Positions 8,385-16,706 of a stretch of DNA of 43,901 bases are shown here, piece after piece. The notes under the pieces were generated by a model. That model ran no database searches, was not told the DNA's origin, and saw only the letters and a list, made by a program, of their open reading frames with translations. A program made the translations under genes and the position numbers. Where the stretch lies: assembly GCA_009909035.1 (NCBI GenBank), contig JAAAOB010000168.1, positions 1 to 43,901 of the forward strand. Reading direction: 5' to 3'. This stretch comes from Bacteroidota bacterium (GTDB taxonomy: Bacteria; Bacteroidota; Rhodothermia; Balneolales; Balneolaceae). Each line of letters opens with the position of its first letter. Position 1 is the stretch's first letter.

Positions 8385-8415
8385 ACAAATTGATTTTTAA
8401 AAAACAGACTACCAG

Positions 8416-8718
8416 CTACCAGCGAAGCAGATTTACCTTGGTAATATCGACTGACAGGTTATTTCGAAATATGGCAATGATAATGGCCAGTCCAACCACG
8501 GCTTCTGCGGCTGCAACGGCCAGTGAGAAAAAGACAAGAATTTGGCCGGTGATGTCGCCATGGTACGCGCTGAACGTAACCAGCGATAAATTTACAGCAT
8601 TTAGCATCAGCTCAACGCACATAAATATCACGATAGCGTTCCTGCGAATTAAAACTCCAATCGTACCAATTGTAAAGAGTATGGCACTAAGTGCCAGGTA
8701 CCAGTCAATGCCAACCAT
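8416..8718 (-). CDS. nuoK: NADH-quinone oxidoreductase subunit K
   Basis: This 100-aa, three-helix protein is the NuoK membrane subunit of respiratory complex I. The two conserved membrane glutamates are present, E36 in [13 protein letters not shown] and E72 in [13 protein letters not shown], at the same positions as in the well studied E. coli protein. Length is exactly that of the family. Its start overlaps the last base of nuoJ, so the two are coupled, and a terminator follows. The remaining complex I genes are not next to this pair, which is unusual because nuoK is normally followed by nuoL. Confidence 0.95.
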   Translation of the reverse strand: MVGIDWYLALSAILFTIGTIGVLIRRNAIVIFMCVELMLNAVNLSLVTFSAYHGDITGQILVFFSLAVAAAEAVVGLAIIIAIFRNNLSVDITKVNLLRW

Positions 8719-9236
8719 TAATTCGCCTCAGTTTTTTTCCCTTTATATTGAGCAACCATTAAGGCTCCAACAACAGCAGCCGTTAATAAGATGGCTGTCA
8801 GTTCAAATGCATATAAATAGTCCGTGTAGAGTACCTCCCCAACCGCCTCTACAGTGCCAACATAAAGCATATCTGACGATATCTGAGGAAGCATGTCCGT
8901 GATTCCGCCAAGACTGTAAAGGATTTGCCCGAAAATAATCACGCCCAAAAGAAAAGCCACAAGGTATTTTACCCTGAACCTATCCAGAAGGCTCTGCTCC
9001 TCATCCACATTCAAAAGCATGATGACAAAGAGAAACAGAACCATGATAGCCCCGGCATAGACAAGAATCTGTATGAGAGCAAGGAACTGCGCCTGCAAAA
9101 GCAGGTAAATACCGGCAAGCGATACCATGTTTAGGACCAGCAGAAGTGCACTGTTGATCGTATTCTTATTTAGAATCATTCCCAGGGCACTGGCGATCGC
9201 TAATACGGCAAGTAATACAAATGCGTATATATCCAT
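8718..9236 (-). CDS. nuoJ: NADH-quinone oxidoreductase subunit J
   Basis: This 172-aa membrane protein is the NuoJ subunit of complex I, with about five hydrophobic helices. The segment [20 protein letters not shown] (about residues 49-68) is the family hallmark and holds the flexible helix next to the proton path. The length is typical. It overlaps nuoK by one base. The gap to uppP upstream is 77 bases and contains a short imperfect hairpin (9269-9288, AGCCAT and its complement), so nuoJK may be read from uppP or from its own promoter. Confidence 0.95.
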   Translation of the reverse strand: MDIYAFVLLAVLAIASALGMILNKNTINSALLLVLNMVSLAGIYLLLQAQFLALIQILVYAGAIMVLFLFVIMLLNVDEEQSLLDRFRVKYLVAFLLGVIIFGQILYSLGGITDMLPQISSDMLYVGTVEAVGEVLYTDYLYAFELTAILLTAAVVGALMVAQYKGKKTEAN

Positions 9237-9313
9237 TTAAACCATCTTTTATGTGAAGCTTTTAAGGTAGCCATATTTAAAAATGGCTTCAAGGTGATTG
9301 TCCACTTTTTCCA

Positions 9314-10129
9314 TTAATAAAAAACGTACATGGCAGTAATTCCGATAGCCCAGCAATAGTACGCAAAATAGTGGAATTTTTTTCGCTTCAGGATCTTAAT
9401 CAAATAGGTGAGTGCAAAATATCCCGACAAAAACGAGGTGAGAAACCCGGCGGCTAAACTGACGGCAGGGATTTGAACTCTTCCGACTTCTATCAGATCA
9501 ATCACCTCAAGCAGCATGGCTCCTGCCAGCACCGGTAAAACCATCAAAAATGAGAAATTTGCCACTTTATCGCGATCAATTCCCATCAACAAGCCCAGTG
9601 AGATCGTAGATCCCGCCCGGCTGATCCCCGGTAAAATGGCAAATGCCTGTGCAACACCCATCCAGAAGCCGCGGGTGGCATTGACATCTTTATCCGGTGT
9701 TTTTATAAACTTGGTTGAGAAGAGCAACACCCCGGTCACCATCAGCATCATGGCGACAAAGAATGGATTGAGAAAGAACTCCTCAATGGGTTCTTTCAGC
9801 GTAAACCCAACCACCATTGCGGGAATCATACTTAATAAAATGATAAGCGATAACCGGCTGTTGGGATCGTTAATAAACCTTTTATTGGCAATTTCGCGGG
9901 GCCGGCAGCTTTTCAATACATCCATAATGATCTGCCCCAGCATGGCACGGTAGTAGACGGCAATACTGCAAAACGACCCAAAATGTACAACGATTTCAAA
10001 CGTAATGCCCTGCTCAAGGTCACGTGCAATCAGCGCCCTGGCAAGCGCCAGGTGCCCCGAACTGCTGACAGGTAAGAATTCTGTTATTCCCTGCAATACC
10101 CCCAGTATAATAGCTTCTAAAATACCCAA
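9314..10129 (-). CDS. uppP: undecaprenyl-diphosphatase (UppP/BacA)
   Basis: UppP is an inner-membrane enzyme that removes one phosphate from undecaprenyl diphosphate, recycling the lipid carrier for peptidoglycan and other envelope polymers. The catalytic motif TEFLPVSSSGH (residues 16-26) and the second motif LPGISRAGSTIS are intact, with eight or so hydrophobic helices. I chose the TTG at 10127-10129 as start. AAAGGAG stands six bases before it, and the resulting 271-aa protein begins MGILEAIILGVLQG, exactly as expected for the family. The frame stays open upstream to an ATG at 10267, but those 46 residues are polar and not family-like. nuoJ and nuoK follow on the same strand. Confidence 0.92.
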   Translation of the reverse strand: MGILEAIILGVLQGITEFLPVSSSGHLALARALIARDLEQGITFEIVVHFGSFCSIAVYYRAMLGQIIMDVLKSCRPREIANKRFINDPNSRLSLIILLSMIPAMVVGFTLKEPIEEFFLNPFFVAMMLMVTGVLLFSTKFIKTPDKDVNATRGFWMGVAQAFAILPGISRAGSTISLGLLMGIDRDKVANFSFLMVLPVLAGAMLLEVIDLIEVGRVQIPAVSLAAGFLTSFLSGYFALTYLIKILKRKKFHYFAYYCWAIGITAMYVFY

Positions 10130-10313
10130 AAAAGGCTCCTTTGATTCGATTGTAAAAATGCATGAGACAAAATTCCAAACTCCAAAAATTGTGGTTACCT
10201 TTTGGATAGTTTTTCGCTCAGTATAGCTGGGATCGTTGGAATTTGATCCAATCCCTTTTATCAGCACACGAAAGTAATGAATTAATTTATAAATCGACGA
10301 ATAAAATTATCCG

Positions 10314-11312
10314 ATGGAACAATCCGTAGATATGCAGGCACTTGGTGAAAAAATTGAGAAAAGCAGTGCTTTTATTGATGACATTTACACTGAACTCGAA
10401 AAGGTAATTGTAGGGCAGCGGTATATGATTGATCGTCTGCTGATTGGATTACTGGCGGACGGCCATGTTCTACTCGAGGGTGTTCCGGGGCTGGCCAAAA
10501 CATTGACCGTCTCCTCACTCTCCCGGGCGATCAACACCAAGTTTCAGCGAATCCAGTTTACGCCCGACCTGCTGCCGGCTGACCTGATTGGAACGCTGAT
10601 CTACAACCAGAAAGAGGCTGACTTTACCGTTAAGAAAGGGCCGATTTTCTCCAACATTGTGCTGGCTGATGAGATCAACAGATCTCCCGCAAAGGTTCAA
10701 AGTGCGCTTCTGGAAGCAATGCAGGAAAAACAGGTCACCATTGGTGATAACACCTTTTATCTGGACAAACCTTTCCTTGTGCTCGCTACCCAAAATCCGG
10801 TTGAACAGGAAGGAACCTATCCCCTGCCGGAGGCGCAGGTTGACCGCTTCATGCTAAAGCTTAAAATCGGGTACCCATCGGAATCAGAGGAGCTGGACAT
10901 TATGCGGCGTATGGCCAAAACCGGCGATAAACCCAAAATCTCGCCCGTCATCGATTCAAAAACCATTCTTGACGCACGCGATGTGGTAAACGAGATTTAT
11001 ACGGACGAAAAAGTTGAAAAATATATCATCAGCCTGATTTTTGCTACACGCAGCCCTGAAAAATATAACCTGGAGGATCTGTCGGATTTAATCAATTTCG
11101 GGGCCTCTCCACGGGCCTCCATTAACCTGAACCTGGCAGCACGCGCACACGCCTTTATGGAACATCGTGCATATGTAACTCCGGAAGATGTCCGTTTTGT
11201 GGCGATGGATGTGCTGCGTCACAGGATTATTCCAACCTTTGAGGCCGAAGCTGAGGAGATTTCGAGTGAAGATATTGTGTCGAAGATTCTGTCCACTGTT
11301 CCTGTTCCTTAA
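10314..11312 (+). CDS. MoxR-family AAA+ ATPase
   Basis: This 332-aa cytoplasmic ATPase belongs to the MoxR group of AAA+ proteins, which act as chaperones in maturing partner proteins, often with von Willebrand domain proteins. The Walker A motif GVPGLAKT is at residues 56-63, the Walker B motif VLADEINR at about 116-123, and the sensor 1 segment LATQNP at about 157-162. The C-terminal lid domain contains FGASPRASINLNLAARAHA. In Bacteroidota such genes are usually followed by a DUF58 gene and Bat-type genes. Here the next gene is convergent, so the ATPase appears without its usual partners. It is divergent from uppP, with 184 bases between the two starts. Confidence 0.92.
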   Translation: MEQSVDMQALGEKIEKSSAFIDDIYTELEKVIVGQRYMIDRLLIGLLADGHVLLEGVPGLAKTLTVSSLSRAINTKFQRIQFTPDLLPADLIGTLIYNQKEADFTVKKGPIFSNIVLADEINRSPAKVQSALLEAMQEKQVTIGDNTFYLDKPFLVLATQNPVEQEGTYPLPEAQVDRFMLKLKIGYPSESEELDIMRRMAKTGDKPKISPVIDSKTILDARDVVNEIYTDEKVEKYIISLIFATRSPEKYNLEDLSDLINFGASPRASINLNLAARAHAFMEHRAYVTPEDVRFVAMDVLRHRIIPTFEAEAEEISSEDIVSKILSTVPVP

Positions 11313-11419
11313 ATCTGAGTTTTTATTTCTGAGTGGTGAATGTTTAGTTGTTGTGTGTTTTACCAGCAACCTTTCAAACTCCAAACAGAGTGATCTGCGG
11401 TAATGAGTAAACGAAAAAC

Positions 11420-12541
11420 TCACCACTCATCACTCCCTCTAATTTCTTCAAATAGCTCGTCATAGGTTCGGATTACCCGGCTCCAGTCCAGGTGTTTGTT
11501 GATGTTTTGAAGGGATGCTTTTGGCAGAGGTTTCATCTCAGCTGTGAGCAGTTTTTTCATGATCTGGAACAGATCATCTTCGGAATCGTACAGAACCGGC
11601 GCGTGCAGCAGCGGCTTATGCAGTGAATCGGGAATCAATTCGGGATAGTGAAGTGCGTTGGGAACCAGCGGATGACACCCGCAGTAGATCGCTTCCATAA
11701 TTGCCACACAGAAAAATTCATGCGTGGCGGTTGAGACCACAATATCGCCCGAATGGAGCAAACGGCTGTAATTTTCCACATTTTCCACATATCCAAAATG
11801 GGTGATCTGATCCCCAAACCGTTTCCAGGCCCTCTCGAACTCCTCCGGTTTTTGATGCTTGGTATCTCCGGCCAGAATCAGGTCAAATTCCAGGTCGATG
11901 TCGTTTAAGCGGTTCAGTACTTTGAAAAACATCCCCGGGTTCCGGTCAAACTGCCACCGCTGGTTCCACACGATCACCGGCCGCCTGTTCTCCGACCGTA
12001 TATCCGGCTGTTTGTCAAACACTGACAAGTTCAAGCCCGGATATTGTACCCTGCTTTTATTTCTGATCTGGTCTATTGTATTGAAATATTTATCATCCGG
12101 AAAATGATCCAGGAAGTTGGGTAGTTCTGCCAACAGATCATCCAGGTGAAAGCGGGTCGTAAACAGAAGCTGATCAGCCGATAACATGCTCAGATAGTTG
12201 ATATAGCTATAGGTCAGATCCCGCTCCTCGCCTGCGGGCAGCGGCTGCGTGAGCTGATTTTCATGCATCATCATCACCTTGGGTGTATGTGCAAACCGGG
12301 GATTTGTAAGCGCCAGGAACGCCGGCAGGTTGGTCATACTGCTCACCAACAGCAGATCGATCTCCTCCTCCAGGTGATTTGTCATCTCGGCAAGCTTCAC
12401 TGAATCGCCGTGCATTCGCCATTTCCAGCCTTTGTAGTTTAGCGTGATTGGAATGATCCGATGAGAGGAGTTCTGTATGAGTCCATCTAAAAATGCCCGG
12501 TGCGATCCGCTGTAAAATGGTTCAACTGCAAGTATATTCAA
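11420..12541 (-). CDS. tRNA-queuosine mannosyltransferase-like glycosyltransferase (DUF3524)
   Basis: This 373-aa protein starts MNILAVEPFYSGSHRAFLDG, and NYKGWKWRMHG follows at about residue 39; both are hallmarks of the DUF3524 N-terminal domain. That domain defines the GTDC1/QTMAN group, whose human member attaches mannose to queuosine in tRNA-Asp. The C-terminal half is a GT-B fold of the glycosyltransferase 1 type, with VIWNQRWQFDRNPGMFFKVL and STATHEFFCVAIMEAIYCGC, the latter matching the nucleotide-sugar binding region. Bacterial homologues are known, but their exact substrate is less well established. The gene stands alone: a MoxR gene converges on its 3' end, and its 5' side faces a repeat-rich spacer. 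No queuosine synthesis gene is in view. Confidence 0.85.
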   Translation of the reverse strand: MNILAVEPFYSGSHRAFLDGLIQNSSHRIIPITLNYKGWKWRMHGDSVKLAEMTNHLEEEIDLLLVSSMTNLPAFLALTNPRFAHTPKVMMMHENQLTQPLPAGEERDLTYSYINYLSMLSADQLLFTTRFHLDDLLAELPNFLDHFPDDKYFNTIDQIRNKSRVQYPGLNLSVFDKQPDIRSENRRPVIVWNQRWQFDRNPGMFFKVLNRLNDIDLEFDLILAGDTKHQKPEEFERAWKRFGDQITHFGYVENVENYSRLLHSGDIVVSTATHEFFCVAIMEAIYCGCHPLVPNALHYPELIPDSLHKPLLHAPVLYDSEDDLFQIMKKLLTAEMKPLPKASLQNINKHLDWSRVIRTYDELFEEIRGSDEW

Positions 12542-12615
12542 GGAGCAGATGGTTTTTCGTGAATAATTGGAAACCTGAATATAGCGGTTGAGAGCCTGGT
12601 CTGAAAATGGGACTT

Positions 12616-12687
12616 CGAGAACAACCCCTTCGTCGGACGATTGCCCCGAAGGGATCGCTTAGCGGCATTTTTCGTCCGACGAATCCC
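12616..12687. repeat. 72-base direct repeat, copy 1 (TTCGTCGGACGA family)
   Basis: This copy matches the one at 12781-12852 at 69 of 72 positions. It contains a perfect 12-base inverted pair, TTCGTCGGACGA at 12629-12640 and its complement at 12672-12683, around a 31-base centre with CCCCGAAGGGATCGCTT. A shortened relative lies at 25074-25106. Confidence 0.85.
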
Positions 12688-12751
12688 ATCGCTCCCACAC
12701 TCAATCCCTCACTCTTACATTTCCAAAGGCAGCCCTCTTCCCCGGCACAGA

Positions 12752-12784
12752 CTCGACAGTCGAAAACCCCAATCGACTGGCGAG
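12752..12784. repeat. CTCGACAGTCGA hairpin, copy 1
   Basis: CTCGACAGTCGA (12752-12763) pairs with TCGACTGGCGAG (12773-12784) with one mismatch and a 9-base A/C-rich loop. The hairpin and 25 bases before it belong to a 40-base unit repeated at 13076-13115. The right arm runs into the second 72-base repeat. Confidence 0.8.
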
Positions 12785-12852
12785 GACAACCCCTTCGTCG
12801 GACGATTGCCCCGAAGGGATCGCTTGGCGGCATTTTTCGTCCGATGAATCCC
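12781..12852. repeat. 72-base direct repeat, copy 2 (TTCGTCGGACGA family)
   Basis: This copy is offset by 165 bases from copy 1 and differs at three positions, one of which breaks a single base pair of the 12-base inverted pair (12794-12805 with 12837-12848). Its first bases overlap the right arm of the preceding CTCGACAGTCGA hairpin. Confidence 0.85.
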
Positions 12853-13100
12853 TACGCCCACACACCCCTCGCTATCAAAACCGAGCTACGCACGTTTTGA
12901 TGTGCTTTTCCCCTCTCAGAGAGGGGATTTTAGAGCCTTAAAAATATTTATCCGCAACAACATAATATAAAGTTGCCCATCAATAAATCCCCTCTTGCCC
13001 AAAGGGAACCATACGGAAGAGGGGACAGACGTCCGAAGCTTTGAATCAACCTAACGCCCGTACACTCCATCTCACAGGCAGCCTCCTTCCCCGGCACAGA

Positions 13101-13133
13101 CTCGACAGTCGAAAAAAACAATCGACTGTCGAG
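13101..13133. repeat. CTCGACAGTCGA hairpin, copy 2 (perfect)
   Basis: A perfect 12-base stem (13101-13112 with 13122-13133) encloses the loop AAAAAACAA. It lies 15 bases beyond the mutL stop. No T-run follows either arm, so it is not a standard terminator. Confidence 0.85.
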
Positions 13134-13147
13134 GTGCGAGGTACGGT

Positions 13148-15028
13148 TTACCGAAACCGGTTCTGAATTTCATCCATCGGCATATAGACCAGCGTGGGTT
13201 TCTTTAGCGGATCGTGGTACGGCTCCTCGCAGGCGAAGAGCTGGTCGATCAGCAGCTCCATCTCCACTTCACTCAGTGCTTTCCCTCTGGGAATGGCCGT
13301 CCGGGCCGCAAAGGCAATGGCAATCTTATTTCGGGCATCCAGTGAGAGTTTTTGGTCAAGCGTGCGGTACTGCTGCAGCATCGACCGCAACACACCCTGC
13401 TCGTCCCCGATGTCGATATCGGCCGGCACACCGTTGATGATCGCCGTATTGCCGCTCAGAAGCTCAATACTGAACCCCATCCGCTGGATAATGTTATGAA
13501 GCTCTTTCAGAAGGGAGAATTCCGTTGCATTTAGCTCAACCGTTTGAGCAAAAAGCAGCTGCTGTGTTCCGGGGAGTGACTCTTCGGTAGCGCTGAGCGT
13601 TTTTTCGTAGATGATTCGTTTATGGGCCGCATGCTGATCGATCACACAGAGGCCGGTGCGGGTTTGGGTAAAAATATAGCGGTTATGAAGCTGCCAGAAC
13701 CCCCTCTCCTTTTTTTGCGGCGATGCCCCCTCTGTTGACTGATCGCTGCCGTAGTTCTGCTTCGAAAAGGGGGGCTCTTCGCCCTCCTGCGGTTGACGGT
13801 AGAGCTGATCGGCTCGCTCAATACCATCCGGATGATTTTGGCTCCTATTGATCCTGGAGGGGTAGTGATGCTCCTTACCCGCTGCTCCTTTGCCCGGCGA
13901 AAATGGATAGGTGGAATTGTGCCGGGTTCCGGAATCCGGCCGGAAATGATCAAAACTCACATCAAATGAATCCCCGGATCGCTCTGCGTTTTCCTTGTCT
14001 ACATCCGGTACGACGAAGTATTCGTTAATCGCTTTTTTCACCACCGAGCGGGTTAACTGCACCACGCTGCGGTCGTCTTCGAATTTCACTTCCATTTTTG
14101 CGGGGTGGACATTCACATCCACCATCGCGGGATCGATGTCCAGAAATACACAATAAAACGGGTACTCATTTTTTCGGGTCCACGCGTCGAACAGGCTCAG
14201 CAACACATAGCTGAGATACCGGTGCTGAAACGGCCGGCCGTTGACGAAAAGAAATTGCTCGCCTCGACTTTTTTTAGCCAGCTTGGGATCGGCAAGTACG
14301 CCGCTGATTTTCACATAGCTTGTCTCCTCCTTAAAAGGTATCAAACTGGCACGATACCGCTTACCAAAAATTTCTGTAATTCTCTGCTTAAGAGATTGAG
14401 CCGGTAGCCGGTAGATTGAATCTCCATCGGCATGCATTTCGAAACGGATGTCGGTGTGTGCAAGTGCTGCATGTTGAAATGTGCGTATGATATGGCGCAG
14501 TTCGGTAGCGTCGGTCTTTAAGAACTGGCGGCGGGCCGGCACGTTGTAAAACAGATTGCGAACCGCGATTGATGTCCCATCATCGGTGGCTGCCGGTTCA
14601 AACTTCTTCTCCTCTCCTCCCCAGACCTCGAGAAGCGTTCCGGCGCTGTCCTCCACCCGTTTGGTTTTCAGCTCCACCTGCGATACGGAGGCTATGGACG
14701 CCATTGCTTCTCCACGAAATCCCATCGTCCGTATCTTAAACAGATCCTCGATTGATTTAATTTTGGATGTGGCATGCCGTTCAAAACAGAGTCGGGCATC
14801 AGCGGAGGACATGCCACACCCATTGTCAATGACCTGGATCAGCGTTCGCCCGGCCTGCATAACAATAAGTTTAATGCGATCTGCACCGGCATCAATCGCA
14901 TTGTCAAGGAGTTCTTTAGCTACCGATGCGGGTCGTTGAATAACTTCGCCGGCAGCAATTTTATTTGAAAGTTCGGGCGGCATCGATTCAATAATTGAAT
15001 CACCCGTATCGCTTCTTGTACTTTCCAA
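13148..15028 (-). CDS. mutL: DNA mismatch repair protein MutL
   Basis: MutL is an ATPase that links MutS mismatch recognition to strand removal. Numbered from the TTG at 15026-15028, the N-terminal GHKL ATPase motifs are KELLDNAIDAGA (38-49), VIDNGCGM (66-73) and GFRGEA (103-108). The transducer domain and a variable linker rich in S, P and R follow, then the C-terminal dimerisation domain. The endonuclease motif usually read DQHA(X)2E(X)4E is DQHAAHKRIIYE (464-475), with lysine 470 instead of the first glutamate. The final CPHGRP motif appears as a PYHDPLKKPT segment. Total length is 626 aa, normal for the family. An internal ATG (codon 16, MPPELSNKIAAGE) is an alternative start. It is preceded by a small membrane-protein gene on the same strand. 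Confidence 0.95.
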   Translation of the reverse strand: MESTRSDTGDSIIESMPPELSNKIAAGEVIQRPASVAKELLDNAIDAGADRIKLIVMQAGRTLIQVIDNGCGMSSADARLCFERHATSKIKSIEDLFKIRTMGFRGEAMASIASVSQVELKTKRVEDSAGTLLEVWGGEEKKFEPAATDDGTSIAVRNLFYNVPARRQFLKTDATELRHIIRTFQHAALAHTDIRFEMHADGDSIYRLPAQSLKQRITEIFGKRYRASLIPFKEETSYVKISGVLADPKLAKKSRGEQFLFVNGRPFQHRYLSYVLLSLFDAWTRKNEYPFYCVFLDIDPAMVDVNVHPAKMEVKFEDDRSVVQLTRSVVKKAINEYFVVPDVDKENAERSGDSFDVSFDHFRPDSGTRHNSTYPFSPGKGAAGKEHHYPSRINRSQNHPDGIERADQLYRQPQEGEEPPFSKQNYGSDQSTEGASPQKKERGFWQLHNRYIFTQTRTGLCVIDQHAAHKRIIYEKTLSATEESLPGTQQLLFAQTVELNATEFSLLKELHNIIQRMGFSIELLSGNTAIINGVPADIDIGDEQGVLRSMLQQYRTLDQKLSLDARNKIAIAFAARTAIPRGKALSEVEMELLIDQLFACEEPYHDPLKKPTLVYMPMDEIQNRFR

Positions 15029-15055
15029 ATGAGGTGTTTTACCGTAGTTTAAAAT

Positions 15056-15256
15056 TTATAGTAACGAAATAATCCAGACAACAATACAAAGACCGACAAT
15101 GTATACAAGCAGCCTTCCCCCGTATCGGTCTCTGCGTCGACGTACGCCGATGCGAATTCGTTTTTTTCGCTTCTCATCCTCTTCAGGATTATAATAGCGA
15201 AGCGGCATGTTAAATTTTCGGTTTTTTGGCCGATGGCCAAACATCGGTTTAATCAT
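15056..15256 (-). CDS. small basic single-pass membrane protein
   Basis: I do not recognise a named family. The 66-aa product has a strongly basic N-terminal two thirds (KKRIRIGVRRRRDRYGG) and one C-terminal hydrophobic helix (LLVYIVGLCIVVWIISLL), so it is probably a tail-anchored inner-membrane protein. The stretch MPLRYYNPEEDE resembles short conserved proteins encoded beside mutL in related bacteria, as far as I recall. It ends 27 bases before the mutL start and probably shares its transcript. A second ATG four codons in (15244) is an alternative start. A TATATTTG promoter candidate lies about 50 bases upstream. Confidence 0.65.
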   Translation of the reverse strand: MIKPMFGHRPKNRKFNMPLRYYNPEEDEKRKKRIRIGVRRRRDRYGGRLLVYIVGLCIVVWIISLL

Positions 15257-15305
15257 GATCCTGGTGATTATTTAATCTTTTAACGTCACAGATACTGCCA
15301 CATTG

Positions 15306-15313
15306 CAAATATA
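15306..15313 (-). promoter_or_regulatory. TATATTTG, Bacteroidota-type promoter element candidate
   Basis: On the minus strand this octamer matches the Bacteroidota -7 consensus TAnnTTTG exactly and lies 49 bases before the start of the small membrane-protein gene that precedes mutL. Related octamers (TATATTTA) precede three other genes in this window. No convincing -33 TTG at standard spacing was found. Confidence 0.4.
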
Positions 15314-15434
15314 CAATTTGCATTGATGAATATGCAGCCAAATGCCGTTTTATTTAATTAACGAGCTTGTCAGCAATGGGTGCAAATTTTCACTATTTTC
15401 GCGTAAACCAAATTGCTAACAAAAAACCACAAAG

Positions 15435-16682
15435 ATGAGCTTTGACAAACTAACAACACCTACCGAAGGAACCGTTATCCAAAAACAATCCGACGGATCG
15501 CTCCATGTCGGCGATGACCCGATCGTGCCTTACATTGAGGGAGATGGCATCGGTATTGATATCTCACCCGTAATGAAAAATGTAGTCAACAGTGCCGTTG
15601 AAAAAGCGTTTAACGGCAAAAAGAAGATTCACTGGTTCGAAGTGTACGCCGGTGAAAAAGCGCTTGAGGTGTACGACTCCGACACATGGCTGCCTGAAGA
15701 TACCCTTAAAGCGTTTACAGACTATAAAGTGGGCATTAAAGGGCCTCTCACAACCCCGGTTGGCGGCGGAATTCGTTCGCTGAATGTTGCTATCCGTCAA
15801 AAACTTGATCTGTACGCTTGCGTTCGGCCGGTAAAATACTACACGGGAACGCCCAGCCCGGTGAAACAGCCCGAGTTGACAGACATGGTTATTTTCCGGG
15901 AAAATACGGAAGATATTTACGCAGGGATTGAATATCAGACGGGCACACCTGAAAACGATAAGCTCAAGAAATTTCTGACGGAAGAGCTTGGCACCAAAAA
16001 CATTCGGTTCCCCGAAACATCCTCTTTGGGTATCAAACCGATTTCTATAGAGGGCACGAAACGCCTGGTTCGATCTGCTATCAACTACGCGATTGAAGAA
16101 GGACGTAAAAACGTCACCCTTGTTCATAAAGGAAATATCATGAAGTTTACCGAAGGAAGCTTCAAAAACTGGGGCTATGAAGTGGCCCGGGAAGAGTTCG
16201 GTGCCGAAGTAATTGGCGATGGACCATGGTGCAAGCTTCCCAACGGTATCGTGGTGAAAGATGTGATCGCCGATGCATTCCTGCAGCAAATTCTGACCCG
16301 ACCGGATGAATACGACGTGATTGCCACCATGAACCTAAACGGTGACTACATTTCCGATGCTCTTGCGGCCTGTGTTGGCGGTATCGGTATTGCCCCCGGC
16401 GCAAACATTAACTACAACACCGGAATCGCCGTGTTTGAAGCAACACACGGCACCGCACCGAAATACACGGGCCAGGATAAGGTAAATCCCGGATCTCTGA
16501 TTCTTTCTGCCGTGATGATGTTGCGGTATATGGGCTGGGGTGAGGCTGCTGATCTGATAGAAGACGGCCTCGAAGCTGCCATTAGTTCCAAACGCGTAAC
16601 GTATGATTTTGAACGCCAGATGGAAGGTGCAACCCTGCTGAAGTGCTCCGAGTTTGGTGATGAAATCATCAAAAACATGTAG
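15435..16682 (+). CDS. icd: NADP-dependent isocitrate dehydrogenase
   Basis: This 415-aa enzyme oxidatively decarboxylates isocitrate to 2-oxoglutarate in the TCA cycle. The substrate loop [18 protein letters not shown] has the serine (S115) equivalent to the phosphorylated serine of the E. coli enzyme. [14 protein letters not shown] and the nucleotide-binding segment [16 protein letters not shown] follow; the lysine-tyrosine pair in that segment indicates NADP rather than NAD. Length and motif order match the homodimeric bacterial type. No kinase/phosphatase gene is nearby. The gene stands alone with a strong terminator after it and a divergent gene (small membrane protein) before it. A TATTTTCG sequence at about 40 bases upstream could be its promoter core. 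Confidence 0.97.
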   Translation: MSFDKLTTPTEGTVIQKQSDGSLHVGDDPIVPYIEGDGIGIDISPVMKNVVNSAVEKAFNGKKKIHWFEVYAGEKALEVYDSDTWLPEDTLKAFTDYKVGIKGPLTTPVGGGIRSLNVAIRQKLDLYACVRPVKYYTGTPSPVKQPELTDMVIFRENTEDIYAGIEYQTGTPENDKLKKFLTEELGTKNIRFPETSSLGIKPISIEGTKRLVRSAINYAIEEGRKNVTLVHKGNIMKFTEGSFKNWGYEVAREEFGAEVIGDGPWCKLPNGIVVKDVIADAFLQQILTRPDEYDVIATMNLNGDYISDALAACVGGIGIAPGANINYNTGIAVFEATHGTAPKYTGQDKVNPGSLILSAVMMLRYMGWGEAADLIEDGLEAAISSKRVTYDFERQMEGATLLKCSEFGDEIIKNM

Positions 16683-16706
16683 CATTTTGTTAGCTTAAAA
16701 CTGAAT

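Larger units (their letters stand above)
12542..13147. other. 606-base repeat-rich spacer
   Basis: No gene is supported. The spacer consists largely of repeats: two 72-base direct copies (12616 and 12781), two 40-base direct copies of a unit starting AGGCAGCC (12727-12766 and 13076-13115), hairpins of the CTCGACAGTCGA type, a C-rich palindrome CCCCTCTCAGAGAGGGG at 12910-12926 and an imperfect CCCCTCTT/AAGAGGGG pair near 12990-13024. Open frames crossing it are produced by the repeats themselves. Confidence 0.75.

Noticed and set aside
8366..8902. 178-aa plus-strand open frame over nuoK and nuoJ
   Set aside because: It is antisense to two certain genes and spans the nuoK terminator; no family features.
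10130..10267. 46-codon N-terminal extension of uppP from the ATG at 10267
   Set aside because: The residues are polar and not family-like, while a TTG with a good AAAGGAG site gives the canonical UppP start.
12522..12900. open frames of 97-103 aa on both strands in the spacer
   Set aside because: Their peptides repeat internally only because the DNA carries 72-base direct repeats; no start signal or family match.
13101..13133. perfect hairpin as terminator of mutL
   Set aside because: The stem is not followed by a T-run on either strand, and the same hairpin recurs elsewhere, so it is treated as a dispersed repeat.
15564..16289. 241-aa open frame antisense to icd
   Set aside because: It lies wholly inside the strongly supported icd gene, has no recognisable domain, and is explained by the codon pattern of icd.
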